Source: an uncultured Paracoccaceae bacterium (GTDB taxonomy: Bacteria > Pseudomonadota > Alphaproteobacteria > Rhodobacterales > Rhodobacteraceae). Taken from it: a DNA stretch of 64,000 nucleotides. Under the pieces are notes generated by a model that ran no database searches, had not been told where the DNA came from, and was given only the letters and a program-made list of their open reading frames with translations. Below are positions 1 to 8,632 of this stretch, one piece after another. Where the stretch lies: NCBI GenBank assembly GCA_943787985.1, contig CALSOO010000008.1, forward strand, positions 69,501 through 133,500. Reading direction: 5' to 3'. The position numbers were made by a program, and so were the translations under genes. Every line of letters starts with the position of its first letter. Within the stretch, counting starts at the first letter, position 1.

Positions 1-281
1 ACATCTGGGACGCCATGCCTGCGCACCACAAAAAAATCATGGAAGTCGCCATGGACAGCCTTGCCTTGCACAACGCAACCAAGAACGAAGTCCAGAACGC
101 CCAGACCGCCAAGGACCTGCGCGCCAAGGGTGTGAACCTGTATGAGTGGACCCCTGAGGATCTGCAAGTGTACCGTGACGCGGTTCAAAAAGGCTGGACC
201 GAGTTTGCGACCACCCCAGAAGCCAAAGCGCTTCTCGCAAGCCACATTGCCTTCCTGCAAGACATGGGCGCAATGAAGTAA
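1..281 (+). CDS. TRAP transporter substrate-binding protein (DctP type), C-terminal end only
   Basis: Partial gene: the reading frame is open from base 3, so the true start lies before the window. The visible part (about 92 residues) is helical and charged, ending ...FLQDMGAMK, as expected for the last helices of a periplasmic DctP-family solute receptor. The assignment rests mainly on context, because the matching small and large TRAP permeases follow at 1572 and 2426. It would bind a sugar acid in the periplasm and hand it to the permeases. A terminator-like hairpin follows it, which would keep the receptor in excess over the membrane subunits. Confidence 0.75.
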   Translation, partial: IWDAMPAHHKKIMEVAMDSLALHNATKNEVQNAQTAKDLRAKGVNLYEWTPEDLQVYRDAVQKGWTEFATTPEAKALLASHIAFLQDMGAMK

Positions 282-308
282 CCTTTTCGGTTTACCGACG
301 AAAACCAG

Positions 309-341
309 CGGCAGGGCTTTGCAAAAGGTCCTGCCGTTTTT
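309..341 (+). terminator. Rho-independent-type hairpin after dctP
   Basis: A 7-bp stem, CGGCAGG (309-315) with CCTGCCG (330-336), is followed at once by TTTTT. It lies between the binding-protein gene and the next gene of the same strand, so it probably only partly stops transcription of the operon. Confidence 0.65.
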
Positions 342-364
342 CCCTCAAGTTGCCAAAGACCCTC

Positions 365-1534
365 ATGAAAATCACCCGCATCACCAGCCATGTTTTGCAA
401 TACGACATGCCCGAGCGTTTGGGCTATTCGCAGCAATACTACGCCCAGCGCACCGCCCATCTGGTCGAGGTCGAGACCGATGAGGGCGTGACCGGATGGG
501 GTGAATGTTTTGGGCCGGGCACGGTCGCTTTGGCCAACAAGACCATCGTCGAGCGTGTCATCCAGCCTATGGTGCTGGGGATGGATCCGATGGACCGCGA
601 CGTGATCTGGCACAAGGTTTACAATCTGCTGCGCGATCACGGTCAAAAAGGCATGCCCCTGCAATCCTTGTCCGGCGTGGACATCGCGTTGTGGGATATT
701 GCGGGCAAGGTTGCGGGTCTGCCCCTGCACAAAATGATCGGCGGCGCGCACCGTACTTGTGTTCCCTGCTACGGCTACGGCATGATGCTGCGCGACGAGC
801 CGGTTGCCGCCCTCGCCGCCCGTTTCACCGACGAGGCTGCCGCGATCAAGGACATGGGCTTTGTTGCGACCAAGATGAAAACCGGCTTTGGTCCCAAGCC
901 CGATGTGATGCTTTGCGAGGCTGTGCGGCGCGGCGTTGGTGACGGTTTCCGCTTTATGGTGGATGCCAACCACGCCTATACCACCCCGGACGCCTTCTAC
1001 GTGGGCCGCGCCCTTGAGGAGCTGGACGCCTATTGGTTCGAGGAACCTATCGCCCCCGAAGATCACGCCGGCTACCGTGAATTGCGCGCCGGTCTCAAGG
1101 TCAACATTTCGGGCGGCGAAGCCGAATTCAACCGCTGGGGCTGGCGCGCGATTTTAGAAAACCGCGGCCTAGATATTGCCCAGCCCGAGGTCTGCGCCTT
1201 GGGCGGGATTTCCGAATATCTGCGTGTGCTGGCCTTGTGCCATGCCCATTTCACCCCCGTCATCAACCACGTCTGGGGCAGCGCCATTGCCGTGGCCACC
1301 AACCTGCAACTGCTGGCCGCGATGCCGCCCCTTCCGGGGGGCCTGCACCCGTGGGAGCCGATGCTGGAGTTCGACACCACTGACAACAAGTTCCGCGACC
1401 AATTGCTGCGCGTGCCCTTGGACATTCAGGCCCAGGTCAAAGCCAACGCAGGGCGCGTCGCCATACCGACAGGCCCCGGCATCGGCGCAGAGCCCGACCG
1501 GGAATTCATCAAACACTACACGTGGGAAGTTTAG
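365..1534 (+). CDS. Mandelate racemase/muconate lactonizing enzyme family protein, D-galactarolactone cycloisomerase-like
   Basis: Enolase-superfamily enzyme of 389 residues, expected to abstract a proton alpha to a carboxylate of a sugar acid or lactone using Mg2+. Visible catalytic set of the mandelate racemase subgroup: K170-x-K172 (ATKMKTG), metal ligands D200 (VDAN), E226 (FEEP) and E252 (GGE), and general-base H302 (NHVWGS). The N-terminal capping domain (GWGECFGPG, SGVDIALWDI) resembles agrobacterial galactarolactone cycloisomerase (from memory, not a search). ATG 365 is preferred over an in-frame TTG at 350. Its place beside a TRAP system and hexuronate genes fits a role in aldarate or aldonate breakdown. 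Exact substrate is inference; a sugar-acid dehydratase is the main alternative. Confidence 0.85.
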   Translation: MKITRITSHVLQYDMPERLGYSQQYYAQRTAHLVEVETDEGVTGWGECFGPGTVALANKTIVERVIQPMVLGMDPMDRDVIWHKVYNLLRDHGQKGMPLQSLSGVDIALWDIAGKVAGLPLHKMIGGAHRTCVPCYGYGMMLRDEPVAALAARFTDEAAAIKDMGFVATKMKTGFGPKPDVMLCEAVRRGVGDGFRFMVDANHAYTTPDAFYVGRALEELDAYWFEEPIAPEDHAGYRELRAGLKVNISGGEAEFNRWGWRAILENRGLDIAQPEVCALGGISEYLRVLALCHAHFTPVINHVWGSAIAVATNLQLLAAMPPLPGGLHPWEPMLEFDTTDNKFRDQLLRVPLDIQAQVKANAGRVAIPTGPGIGAEPDREFIKHYTWEV

Positions 1535-1571
1535 ACCAAACGTTTGAACCCCATGGGAGGGGGAGAGAGAC

Positions 1572-2426
1572 ATGACAACCGCCAAAGACCTCAAGTCCGG
1601 ATCACTGTGGGAATGGGTGATCCCCTTTGCCTTTTTCTTTTGCGTCTCGTGGGTGGTGTGGCAGTTGCCCGCCTTTTTCCTCGACTGGATTCCGCCCCAA
1701 AGCGAGTCCCTTTATGGCCAGATTGATGCGCTGTTTGCGCTGTATGACATTGTGGATGCGGGCAGCCTGTTTGGCGGGCACCTTGATATTGTCGACATCA
1801 GCGCGCTGATTGCCATTCCGGTCCTCGGGTATCTGGGTGTGCGCACTGTGCGCCGCGCCTCGATCGAGAATGAAAACGTCCGCTCCATAGACAAAATGGC
1901 GATCTTTTTGGGGCGTGTGACCATGATGATGATCCTCGCCCTTACCATTGTCATGCTCTACGAGGTTTTTGTGCGCTACGTGGTGGAGCGGCCCACCCTT
2001 TGGGCCAATGAAACCACCCTTTGGATTGCGAGTTTCGTGTTCTTGCTGGCCGGGCTTTACGCCATGCAGCAACGCAGCCACATCCGCATTGTCCTGCTGT
2101 ATGATGCGGTGCCGCGCAATGTGCAGCGGGTGTTTGACACGATTTCCACATTGCTGATCCTTGTGTTTGCCGCCGCCACTGTCTTTGGCAGCTACAAATA
2201 CGTCTTCTACAACAAGCTCTATAAATGGGAGCTGTACGGGTCGGCCTTTAACCCGCCCATCCCTGCCACGTTGCAGCCTATGGTGCTGATCGTCATCACT
2301 TTGGTCGCCATTCAGGCGGTCATCAATCTGATTTCGGATTGGAACCTTGACCCCGAAGTCCTGCGCACCCCCGAGGTTGATCTGGACGAAATTGAAGCCA
2401 TCAAAAAATCATTGGGTGAAAAATAA
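1572..2426 (+). CDS. TRAP transporter small permease (DctQ type), extended
   Basis: Membrane protein of 284 residues, the small integral subunit of a tripartite ATP-independent periplasmic transporter. A DctQ-like core with four hydrophobic segments lies in the C-terminal two thirds (from about residue 110; motif WANETTLW). It is preceded by an extra hydrophobic N-terminal part, so the protein is about 100 residues longer than the usual 160-180. This layout is typical of the mannitol/chloroaromatic-type TRAP group. A strong purine-rich ribosome site (GGGAGGGGGAGAG) precedes the ATG. Its stop overlaps the large-permease start by one base (TAATG), indicating translational coupling. Confidence 0.88.
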   Translation: MTTAKDLKSGSLWEWVIPFAFFFCVSWVVWQLPAFFLDWIPPQSESLYGQIDALFALYDIVDAGSLFGGHLDIVDISALIAIPVLGYLGVRTVRRASIENENVRSIDKMAIFLGRVTMMMILALTIVMLYEVFVRYVVERPTLWANETTLWIASFVFLLAGLYAMQQRSHIRIVLLYDAVPRNVQRVFDTISTLLILVFAAATVFGSYKYVFYNKLYKWELYGSAFNPPIPATLQPMVLIVITLVAIQAVINLISDWNLDPEVLRTPEVDLDEIEAIKKSLGEK

Positions 2427-4231
2427 TGGATATCGGCACGATCTCACTGATTTTGATGGTGGCGCTGATTGCGCTTTTGGCCATCGGTATGCCTTTGGGC
2501 TTTGCGTCGGCTGTTCTGGCCGTTCTGGTGCTGGTTCTGCGCTTTGAGCCGGACCTGATTTTCGCGCCCTGGACCTTTGGGGACGGGATGTTGACCGCCA
2601 AGCCCGGATCGGGGGCCCTCAATCTGTTGCAGAACAAGATATACGGGCTTTTAACGGACTATGTCCTGATATCCATTCCGCTGTTCATCTTTATGGCCGC
2701 GTTGCTGGAGCGCTCGGGCGTGGCCAAGACCATGTATGACAGCCTGTCCATGTGGCTCAACCGCACCCGCGGGGGCATTGCCATTGTGACCTCGATTATG
2801 GCGGTGATCATGGCGGCGATGTCGGGCATCATCGGCGGTGAAGTCGTGTTGCTGGGTCTGATCGCCCTGCCCCAGATGCTGCGCCTTGGCTATAACCAGA
2901 ATTTGGCCATCGGGGTGATCTGTGCCTCTGGCTCTTTGGGCACAATGATCCCGCCCTCTATCGTGTTGATCATCTACGGGCTGATCACCGAAACCTCGAT
3001 CAAGGCGCTGTTCACCGCGTCCTTTTTGCCCGGTTTCATGCTGGCCTCTTTTATCATTACCTACATTGTCATCCGCACCCAGTTGCGCCCCGAAGACGCC
3101 CCCCTGCCGGATCCCGTTCCGGGCGATCCGATTGGCCGCGAAAAGGGGGGCTTGTTCCTTGCCCTTCTCAATGTGTTGTTGGTGGCGGGCACTGCCCTGT
3201 TGTGTTTGCGTGCGGGCTACATCGAGTTTTCGGGCCAGAATGCGGCCAATGACGGGGACCCTTATTCCCTCGCCTCGCGGTGGCATTTCTACATGCTGGG
3301 CGCTGTGTCCTTGCTGAGCTTTGCAGCCGTGTTTCTGGTCTTTGGCGCTGAACGCTCTGCCCGCTCATGGGCGTTGGGCAAAGGCCTTGTCCCGCCCATC
3401 ATCGTCATCGGCGTTGTGCTTGGCTCTATCTATGGCGGCATCACGGGCATCACCGAGGCCGCAGGCATGGGCGCCTTGGCCGTGTTCTTTATTGCGGTGC
3501 TGTTGCATTACACCACCCAGGAGTGGATCGATCTGGTCCGCAGCCGCGCGGCCCGTATCGCCATGACTGTCGGCTTTGTCATTGCCTTGTGCATTTTCAT
3601 TCCGATGATCTTTTTCCCGACCACAGAGTTGGTAGGTGAAATCCGCTTTGCCATCGTGTTCATCGCCTTGTTCGGCGCCATCCTGCGCATCGAGGACATG
3701 CGGGATTTGTTGTGGGACGCTTTGGTGCGCACCTTGAAGTCCACGGGCACCATCATTTGGGTCACCATCGGCGCGGCGGCCCTTGCTGGTGCCTATACGG
3801 TTGCGGGTGGTCCCAACTATATCGCCAACATGATTATCGGCGCGGATTTGCCCACTATGGGCATCATCCTGACCATGATGCTGATCTTGTTGTTCATGGG
3901 CGCCTTCATGGATTGGGTGGGCATTGTGTTGCTCATCATTCCGGTGTTCCTGCCCATCGTGTTGCGTCTGCCCATCGAGGAAATCGGCGTCTTTGGCCAG
4001 CTTGAGCCCCACCACGTGTCCATCTGGTTCGGGGTTGTGTTCTGTATGAACATGCAGGTTTCGTTCCTGTCGCCCCCCTTTGGACCGGCGGCCTTCTATC
4101 TCAAGTCCGTGGCCCCGCCCCACATCAGCCTGACGGATATCTTCAAAGGGTTCCTGCCCTTTATCGCCATCCAGCTGTGTGCCTTGTCGGTGTTGCTGCT
4201 GTATCCCCCGATCATTGCGATCCTGTTGTAA
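2426..4231 (+). CDS. TRAP transporter large permease (DctM type)
   Basis: Main translocation subunit, 601 residues, very hydrophobic throughout. It carries the conserved DctM signature GTMIPPSIVLIIYG (about residue 170) and the second-half motif ITEAAGMGA. It is about 170 residues longer than the common 430-residue DctM because of inserted segments, matching the equally enlarged DctQ partner. With the receptor before it, it should import an organic acid with sodium; sugar acids are likely from the neighbouring enzymes. Confidence 0.92.
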   Translation: MDIGTISLILMVALIALLAIGMPLGFASAVLAVLVLVLRFEPDLIFAPWTFGDGMLTAKPGSGALNLLQNKIYGLLTDYVLISIPLFIFMAALLERSGVAKTMYDSLSMWLNRTRGGIAIVTSIMAVIMAAMSGIIGGEVVLLGLIALPQMLRLGYNQNLAIGVICASGSLGTMIPPSIVLIIYGLITETSIKALFTASFLPGFMLASFIITYIVIRTQLRPEDAPLPDPVPGDPIGREKGGLFLALLNVLLVAGTALLCLRAGYIEFSGQNAANDGDPYSLASRWHFYMLGAVSLLSFAAVFLVFGAERSARSWALGKGLVPPIIVIGVVLGSIYGGITGITEAAGMGALAVFFIAVLLHYTTQEWIDLVRSRAARIAMTVGFVIALCIFIPMIFFPTTELVGEIRFAIVFIALFGAILRIEDMRDLLWDALVRTLKSTGTIIWVTIGAAALAGAYTVAGGPNYIANMIIGADLPTMGIILTMMLILLFMGAFMDWVGIVLLIIPVFLPIVLRLPIEEIGVFGQLEPHHVSIWFGVVFCMNMQVSFLSPPFGPAAFYLKSVAPPHISLTDIFKGFLPFIAIQLCALSVLLLYPPIIAILL

Positions 4232-4242
4232 CGGTGCCTGCC

Positions 4243-5190
4243 ATGCTGACCCCTGCCCAACTCCACCAGTTTGAAACCGCCGGTTACGTGGTCGTTCAAG
4301 ACCTGCTTCCCCCTACCGTTCTGGCGGGGGTGAAGGCCGAATATGCCACCCTGCTGGACGGGTTGTATGCGGATTGGCATGCGGCAGGGTGGGTCCCTGC
4401 CCCTGAGGGGTTGGATTTCTGGGCCAAGCTGCTGGCCGCCTATCAGGCGCGCTGCGATTATTTCCAACCCATGGACATCTCCCTGCCCGGAGACGAGATC
4501 AGGGCCGACACCCCGTTTCACTTTGGACCGGCGATTTTCGACATGCTCACGGCAGGTCCCCTTCTGGATGCAATGGAGCAATTGATCGGCCCCGAGATCA
4601 CCTCCAACCCGATCCAGCATGTGCGTATCAAGCCCCCTGCGACAGCCCTGCAGGCAGGCGAAATCCGCCCCCACATCACCGCCACCGACTGGCATCAGGA
4701 CCGCGCCGTTGCGCTGGAGGATGCAGACGCCACGCAGATGGTCACGGTGTGGCTTGCCATCACCGATGCCACGGTTGAAAACGGGTGTTTGCAGGTCCAG
4801 CCCCAAGTGCCGGACCAGACCATCCTGCCCCATTGCCCCCGCACCCAGACCGGCATTGCCGACGGGTTTATCGACGCTGAAGGGGCCGTTCCTTTGCCCG
4901 TCAAAGCGGGCGGCGCGGTGCTGTTTCACCCGCTCACCCCCCATGGATCCCTGCCCAACACCACGGACGGGTTTCGCTGGTCCTTTGACATCCGTTATCA
5001 CAAGACCGGACAGCCCTCGGGGCGCCAGCATTTCCCCAAATTTATCGCCCGTTCCCGTGCCGACCCTGCATCAGAGCTGCGCGACTGGAGCGCTTACAAA
5101 GCCCTGTGGGAAGACGCCCGCGCCCGCCTTGCCACCCAACCCCACACCCCGATCCACCGCTGGCAATCAGACGCCCCATATTGCGCGTGA
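4243..5190 (+). CDS. Phytanoyl-CoA dioxygenase (PhyH) family protein
   Basis: Predicted non-haem Fe(II)/2-oxoglutarate oxygenase of 315 residues. The facial triad is visible: H151-Q-D153 (DWHQDRA) and the distal H234 (TPHGSLPN), with R245 (FRWSFDIRY) placed to bind 2-oxoglutarate. ATG 4243 was chosen because the longer version (GTG 4177) would start inside the TRAP permease; GTG 4234 is also possible. It sits 11 bases after the permease and 15 before the altronate-dehydratase-like gene, so it belongs to the island operon. Substrate unknown: hydroxylation or demethylation of the imported compound is inference. Confidence 0.85.
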   Translation: MLTPAQLHQFETAGYVVVQDLLPPTVLAGVKAEYATLLDGLYADWHAAGWVPAPEGLDFWAKLLAAYQARCDYFQPMDISLPGDEIRADTPFHFGPAIFDMLTAGPLLDAMEQLIGPEITSNPIQHVRIKPPATALQAGEIRPHITATDWHQDRAVALEDADATQMVTVWLAITDATVENGCLQVQPQVPDQTILPHCPRTQTGIADGFIDAEGAVPLPVKAGGAVLFHPLTPHGSLPNTTDGFRWSFDIRYHKTGQPSGRQHFPKFIARSRADPASELRDWSAYKALWEDARARLATQPHTPIHRWQSDAPYCA

Positions 5191-5205
5191 ACCTTAGGAT
5201 GTCCC

Positions 5206-6705
5206 ATGGATTTTGTACGCCTCGACCCTGCTGACAATGTGGTCACCGCCACCCGCGCCCTTGAGGTCGCAGTGGCGGTTGAAAGCACCCGAACCCGCGC
5301 CTTGATCCCGTCAGGGCACAAGATCGCAACGGCCCCCATTGCCGCAGGCGAAGCGGTGCGCAAGTACAACCAGTTGATCGGTTACGCCTCTTGCGACATC
5401 GCGGCGGGCGATCATGTCCACACCCAGAACGTCGCCTTTCGCAACACCGACGCCGCCTATGAATACGGCACCGATTTGCGCCATGTGGCCCCTGCAACGG
5501 GCGACACGTTCATGGGGTTCAAGCGTGAAAACGGCCGTGTGGGCACCCGCAACTACATCGCCATTGTCACTTCGGTGAATTGTTCGGCGACGGCGGCGCG
5601 CATGATCGCGGATCATTTCACCCCTGCGATGATGGCCCAGTTTCCCAACGTGGACGGCGTTGTGGCCTTTGTGCATGGCACAGGCTGCGGCATGGGCGGG
5701 GACGGTGAGGGGTTCGAGGCCTTGCAGCGTGTCATGTGGGGCTATGCCAAGCATCCCAACCACGCTGGTGTGGTGATGGTGGGTTTGGGCTGCGAGATGA
5801 ACCAGATTGACTGGCTGCTTGAGGCCTATGGCCTGAAACAAAGCCCGCTGTTCCAGACGATGAACATCCAGAACGTTGCGGGTTTGCGCCAGACGGTGGA
5901 ACTGGGCATCAAAAAGGTCGCGGCCATGTTGCCTTTGGCCAATGACATCACGCGCACGCCCTGCCCTGCCTCGGAATTGATGGTGGCGCTGCAATGTGGC
6001 GGATCGGACGCGTGGTCGGGCATCACGGCCAACCCTGCCCTTGGCTATGCCTGTGATCTGTTGGCAGCCCAAGGGGGCACAGGCGTGTTGGCCGAAACTC
6101 CCGAAATTTACGGCGCCGAGCACCTGCTGACGCGCCGCGCCCATGACCGCGCCACAGGCGACAAGCTGGTGGGGCTGATCCGCTGGTGGGAGGATTACAC
6201 CAGCCGCAACAAGGGTTCGATGGACAACAACCCGTCCCCCGGGAACAAGGCAGGCGGATTGACGACGATTCTGGAAAAATCACTGGGGGCCGCGGCCAAA
6301 GGCGGCACCACCCCGTTGATGGGGGTTTTCAAATACGCCGAACCCGTCACCGCGCGTGGATTTACCTTTATGGACAGCCCCGGCTATGACCCTGCATCGG
6401 TCACAGGGCAAATCGCGGGCGGATGCAATCTGGTGTGCTTTACCACAGGGCGCGGATCGGCCTTCGGCTCCAAACCAGCGCCCACCATCAAAGTCGCCAC
6501 GAACTCGGAAATGGCCACCCGCATGGCCGAAGACATGGACGTGGACGCCGGCACCATCCTGTCCAAAGGCGTCAGCGTCGAGGAAAAAGGCCGCGAGATT
6601 TACGAGATGTTTCTGGCGGTGGCGTCGGGGGCGCAAAGCAAATCCGAAGCCCAGGGGCTGGGCGACTACGAATTCGTTCCATGGCAAATCGGAGCGACGA
6701 TGTGA
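5206..6705 (+). CDS. UxaA-type altronate dehydratase family protein
   Basis: Single-chain UxaA/galactarate-dehydratase-like enzyme of 499 residues, close to the 495 of E. coli UxaA. An N-terminal SAF-like domain (to about residue 95) is followed by the lyase domain beginning GFKRENGRVGTRNYIA. Conserved features include HGTGCGMGG, GLGCEMNQ, CGGSDAWSGI and a C-terminal GCNLVCFTTGRGS. The family dehydrates altronate to 2-keto-3-deoxygluconate (KDG) or acts on related aldarates with Fe(II). KDG kinase lies downstream, which fits. Other substrates of the family remain possible, because no tagaturonate reductase is seen here. Confidence 0.88.
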   Translation: MDFVRLDPADNVVTATRALEVAVAVESTRTRALIPSGHKIATAPIAAGEAVRKYNQLIGYASCDIAAGDHVHTQNVAFRNTDAAYEYGTDLRHVAPATGDTFMGFKRENGRVGTRNYIAIVTSVNCSATAARMIADHFTPAMMAQFPNVDGVVAFVHGTGCGMGGDGEGFEALQRVMWGYAKHPNHAGVVMVGLGCEMNQIDWLLEAYGLKQSPLFQTMNIQNVAGLRQTVELGIKKVAAMLPLANDITRTPCPASELMVALQCGGSDAWSGITANPALGYACDLLAAQGGTGVLAETPEIYGAEHLLTRRAHDRATGDKLVGLIRWWEDYTSRNKGSMDNNPSPGNKAGGLTTILEKSLGAAAKGGTTPLMGVFKYAEPVTARGFTFMDSPGYDPASVTGQIAGGCNLVCFTTGRGSAFGSKPAPTIKVATNSEMATRMAEDMDVDAGTILSKGVSVEEKGREIYEMFLAVASGAQSKSEAQGLGDYEFVPWQIGATM

Positions 6706-7745
6706 AACGGGTTCTGGTCGTCGGAGGCGGGTTGATTGGCTTGCGCCATATCGAAGCGGTGCGCGCTCATGCGGGCTGCCATTTGGTGGGGCTGGTTGAT
6801 CCAGACCCCGAAATCGGCTTTGACGGGACCCGTTTCGATCGCATGGAAGACGTGACCACAGACGTGACCACAGACGGGGACACGGGCGGGAACACAGGCG
6901 TGGACGGTGTCATCATCGCCACCCCCACAGGGCTACACGCAGATCACGGGATGTATGCCGCGCGGCGCGGCTGGCACATGCTCATCGAAAAGCCTGTGGC
7001 GGGAACACTGGCAGAAGCGCACGCGCTGCAAGCGGCTGTGGCGCAGGCAGGCGTTGGATCGCTTGTGGGGCATCACAGACGGTATCACGCCAGTGTCCAG
7101 CAGCTCAAAACTGTCATCGCAGACGGTGAAATCGGCACACCTGTTGCGGCCAATCTGATCTGGGCGATGCGCAAACCTGACGCCTATTTTGAGGGGAACT
7201 GGCGCACGGCGGGGGGCAGCCCTGTGATGATCAACCTCGTGCATGATATTGATATCTTGCGCTTTGTCCTTGGTGAGATCACACAGATCGCAGCCCTGCG
7301 CGGGGCATCTTTGCGCGGCACGCAGCGGATCGAGAGCGGGGCCGTGGCACTTGCGTTTCAAAGCGGGGCAACGGCAAATATCAGCTTTGCAGACACCAGC
7401 CCCAGCCCTTGGGGGTTCGAGGCAGGCACAGGGGAAAACCCCAACATCGGGACAACACATCAGGACATGATGTGGATCATGGGGAGCAAAGGCGCGATCA
7501 GTTTTCCGTCCATGACACTGTGGGCTGGCACGGACTGGGGCAGCCCTGCACAAACCCGCCGCCTTGCGCCCGCAAAAAATGTAATGCCGCCTCTGGCGGC
7601 GCAATTGGATCACTTCCTCGCCGTGATGGACGGAGCCGTGCCAATGATTGATGTGGCCGATGCCACCCGCTCACTGGCCATCACTTTAGACATCGAGGCG
7701 CAGTTGAGCGCCGCGCGCAACCAACCAGAAAGGGTCGCATCATGA
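6702..7745 (+). CDS. Gfo/Idh/MocA family NAD(P)-dependent oxidoreductase
   Basis: 347 residues. N-terminal Rossmann fold with VLVVGGGLIGLRHIEAV; conserved EKPVAG (substrate or cofactor lysine) and HDIDILRF in the C-terminal GFO domain. GTG 6702 is chosen because GGAG lies 7 bases upstream and the start overlaps the preceding stop (GTGA); ATG 6681 is an alternative seven codons earlier. An Asp/Thr/Gly-rich stretch near residues 48-66 includes a short repeat (TTDVTTD). These enzymes oxidise or reduce sugars, inositols or sugar acids; the exact role is not visible. The next gene starts at ATGA overlapping its stop. Confidence 0.85.
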   Translation: MKRVLVVGGGLIGLRHIEAVRAHAGCHLVGLVDPDPEIGFDGTRFDRMEDVTTDVTTDGDTGGNTGVDGVIIATPTGLHADHGMYAARRGWHMLIEKPVAGTLAEAHALQAAVAQAGVGSLVGHHRRYHASVQQLKTVIADGEIGTPVAANLIWAMRKPDAYFEGNWRTAGGSPVMINLVHDIDILRFVLGEITQIAALRGASLRGTQRIESGAVALAFQSGATANISFADTSPSPWGFEAGTGENPNIGTTHQDMMWIMGSKGAISFPSMTLWAGTDWGSPAQTRRLAPAKNVMPPLAAQLDHFLAVMDGAVPMIDVADATRSLAITLDIEAQLSAARNQPERVAS

Positions 7746-8629
7746 CCAAACCCAAAATCGGATTCATCGGCCTTGGCCTCATGGGGGCCGCGATGGTCGG
7801 ACGTTTGCAGGATCAGGGCTACAGCCTGACCATCACCGCCAACCGGTCGCGCCCCAACATTGACGCAGCCGTGGCGCGCGGCGCAGTTGAAGTGGGCACC
7901 GCCCGCGAGGTTGCCGCCGCCTCTGACATCATCATGTTCTGCATGGACACATCCGCCAGTGTCGAAGGGCGCATGAACGGCCCCGACGGCGTGATCGCAG
8001 GTCTGAAAGCCGGTGCGACCGTTGTGGATTTCGGCACCTCCTTGCCCGGCTCCACCCGCACTTTGGGCGACGCCGTCGCCGCCGCCGGTGGCACCTACCT
8101 TGATGCCCCCTTGGGCCGCACCCCCGCCCATGCCAAAGACGGTTTGCTCAACATCATGTGTGCAGGCGACAAGGCTGCCTTTGACGCAGTGGAACCCACC
8201 CTCAAGGACTTGGGAGAGAACGTGTTTCACCTTGGGGCTCTTGGATCGGGTCACACCATCAAGCTGATCAACAACTTCTTTGGCATGACCGTCGCCAATG
8301 CCATGGCCGAGGCCTTTGCCATGGCCGATGTGGCAGGCATTGATCGCAAGCAGATGTATGACGTGATGGCCGCGGGCCCCTTGCGCTCTGGTATGATGGA
8401 TTTCGTGGCCGCCTACGGCGTGGACAAAGACCCCACCAAGCTGGAATTTGCCATCAAGAACGCCGCCAAGGACGTGGGCTACTACGCCCAAATGACCAAG
8501 GACGCAGGCGTTGACAGCATCATGTCCAAAGGCACGCTCACCGCGTTGGAGCAAGCCCGCGATGCAGGCCAAGGCGACGACATGGTCAGCCAGATCGTGG
8601 ACTTTTATGCCAAACGGTTCAACGGCTGA
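7742..8629 (+). CDS. Beta-hydroxyacid dehydrogenase family protein (GarR/3-hydroxyisobutyrate dehydrogenase-like)
   Basis: 295 residues. Rossmann motif GFIGLGLMGAAM at the N-terminus; catalytic-lysine region GSGHTIKLINNFF with K174 and N178. The substrate loop normally reading D-A-P-V-S-G-G is replaced here by DAPLGRTPAHAKDG (residues 121-134). The protein is therefore a family member but probably not a classical tartronate semialdehyde reductase. It is translationally coupled to the preceding gene. In this island it would oxidise or reduce a 3-hydroxy acid derived from the imported sugar acid (inference). Confidence 0.85.
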   Translation: MTKPKIGFIGLGLMGAAMVGRLQDQGYSLTITANRSRPNIDAAVARGAVEVGTAREVAAASDIIMFCMDTSASVEGRMNGPDGVIAGLKAGATVVDFGTSLPGSTRTLGDAVAAAGGTYLDAPLGRTPAHAKDGLLNIMCAGDKAAFDAVEPTLKDLGENVFHLGALGSGHTIKLINNFFGMTVANAMAEAFAMADVAGIDRKQMYDVMAAGPLRSGMMDFVAAYGVDKDPTKLEFAIKNAAKDVGYYAQMTKDAGVDSIMSKGTLTALEQARDAGQGDDMVSQIVDFYAKRFNG

Positions 8630-8632
8630 GCC

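Noticed and set aside
4177-4242. Upstream extension of the PhyH-like protein (GTG 4177)
   Set aside because: Would begin inside the DctM gene and adds no PhyH sequence; ATG 4243 fits better.
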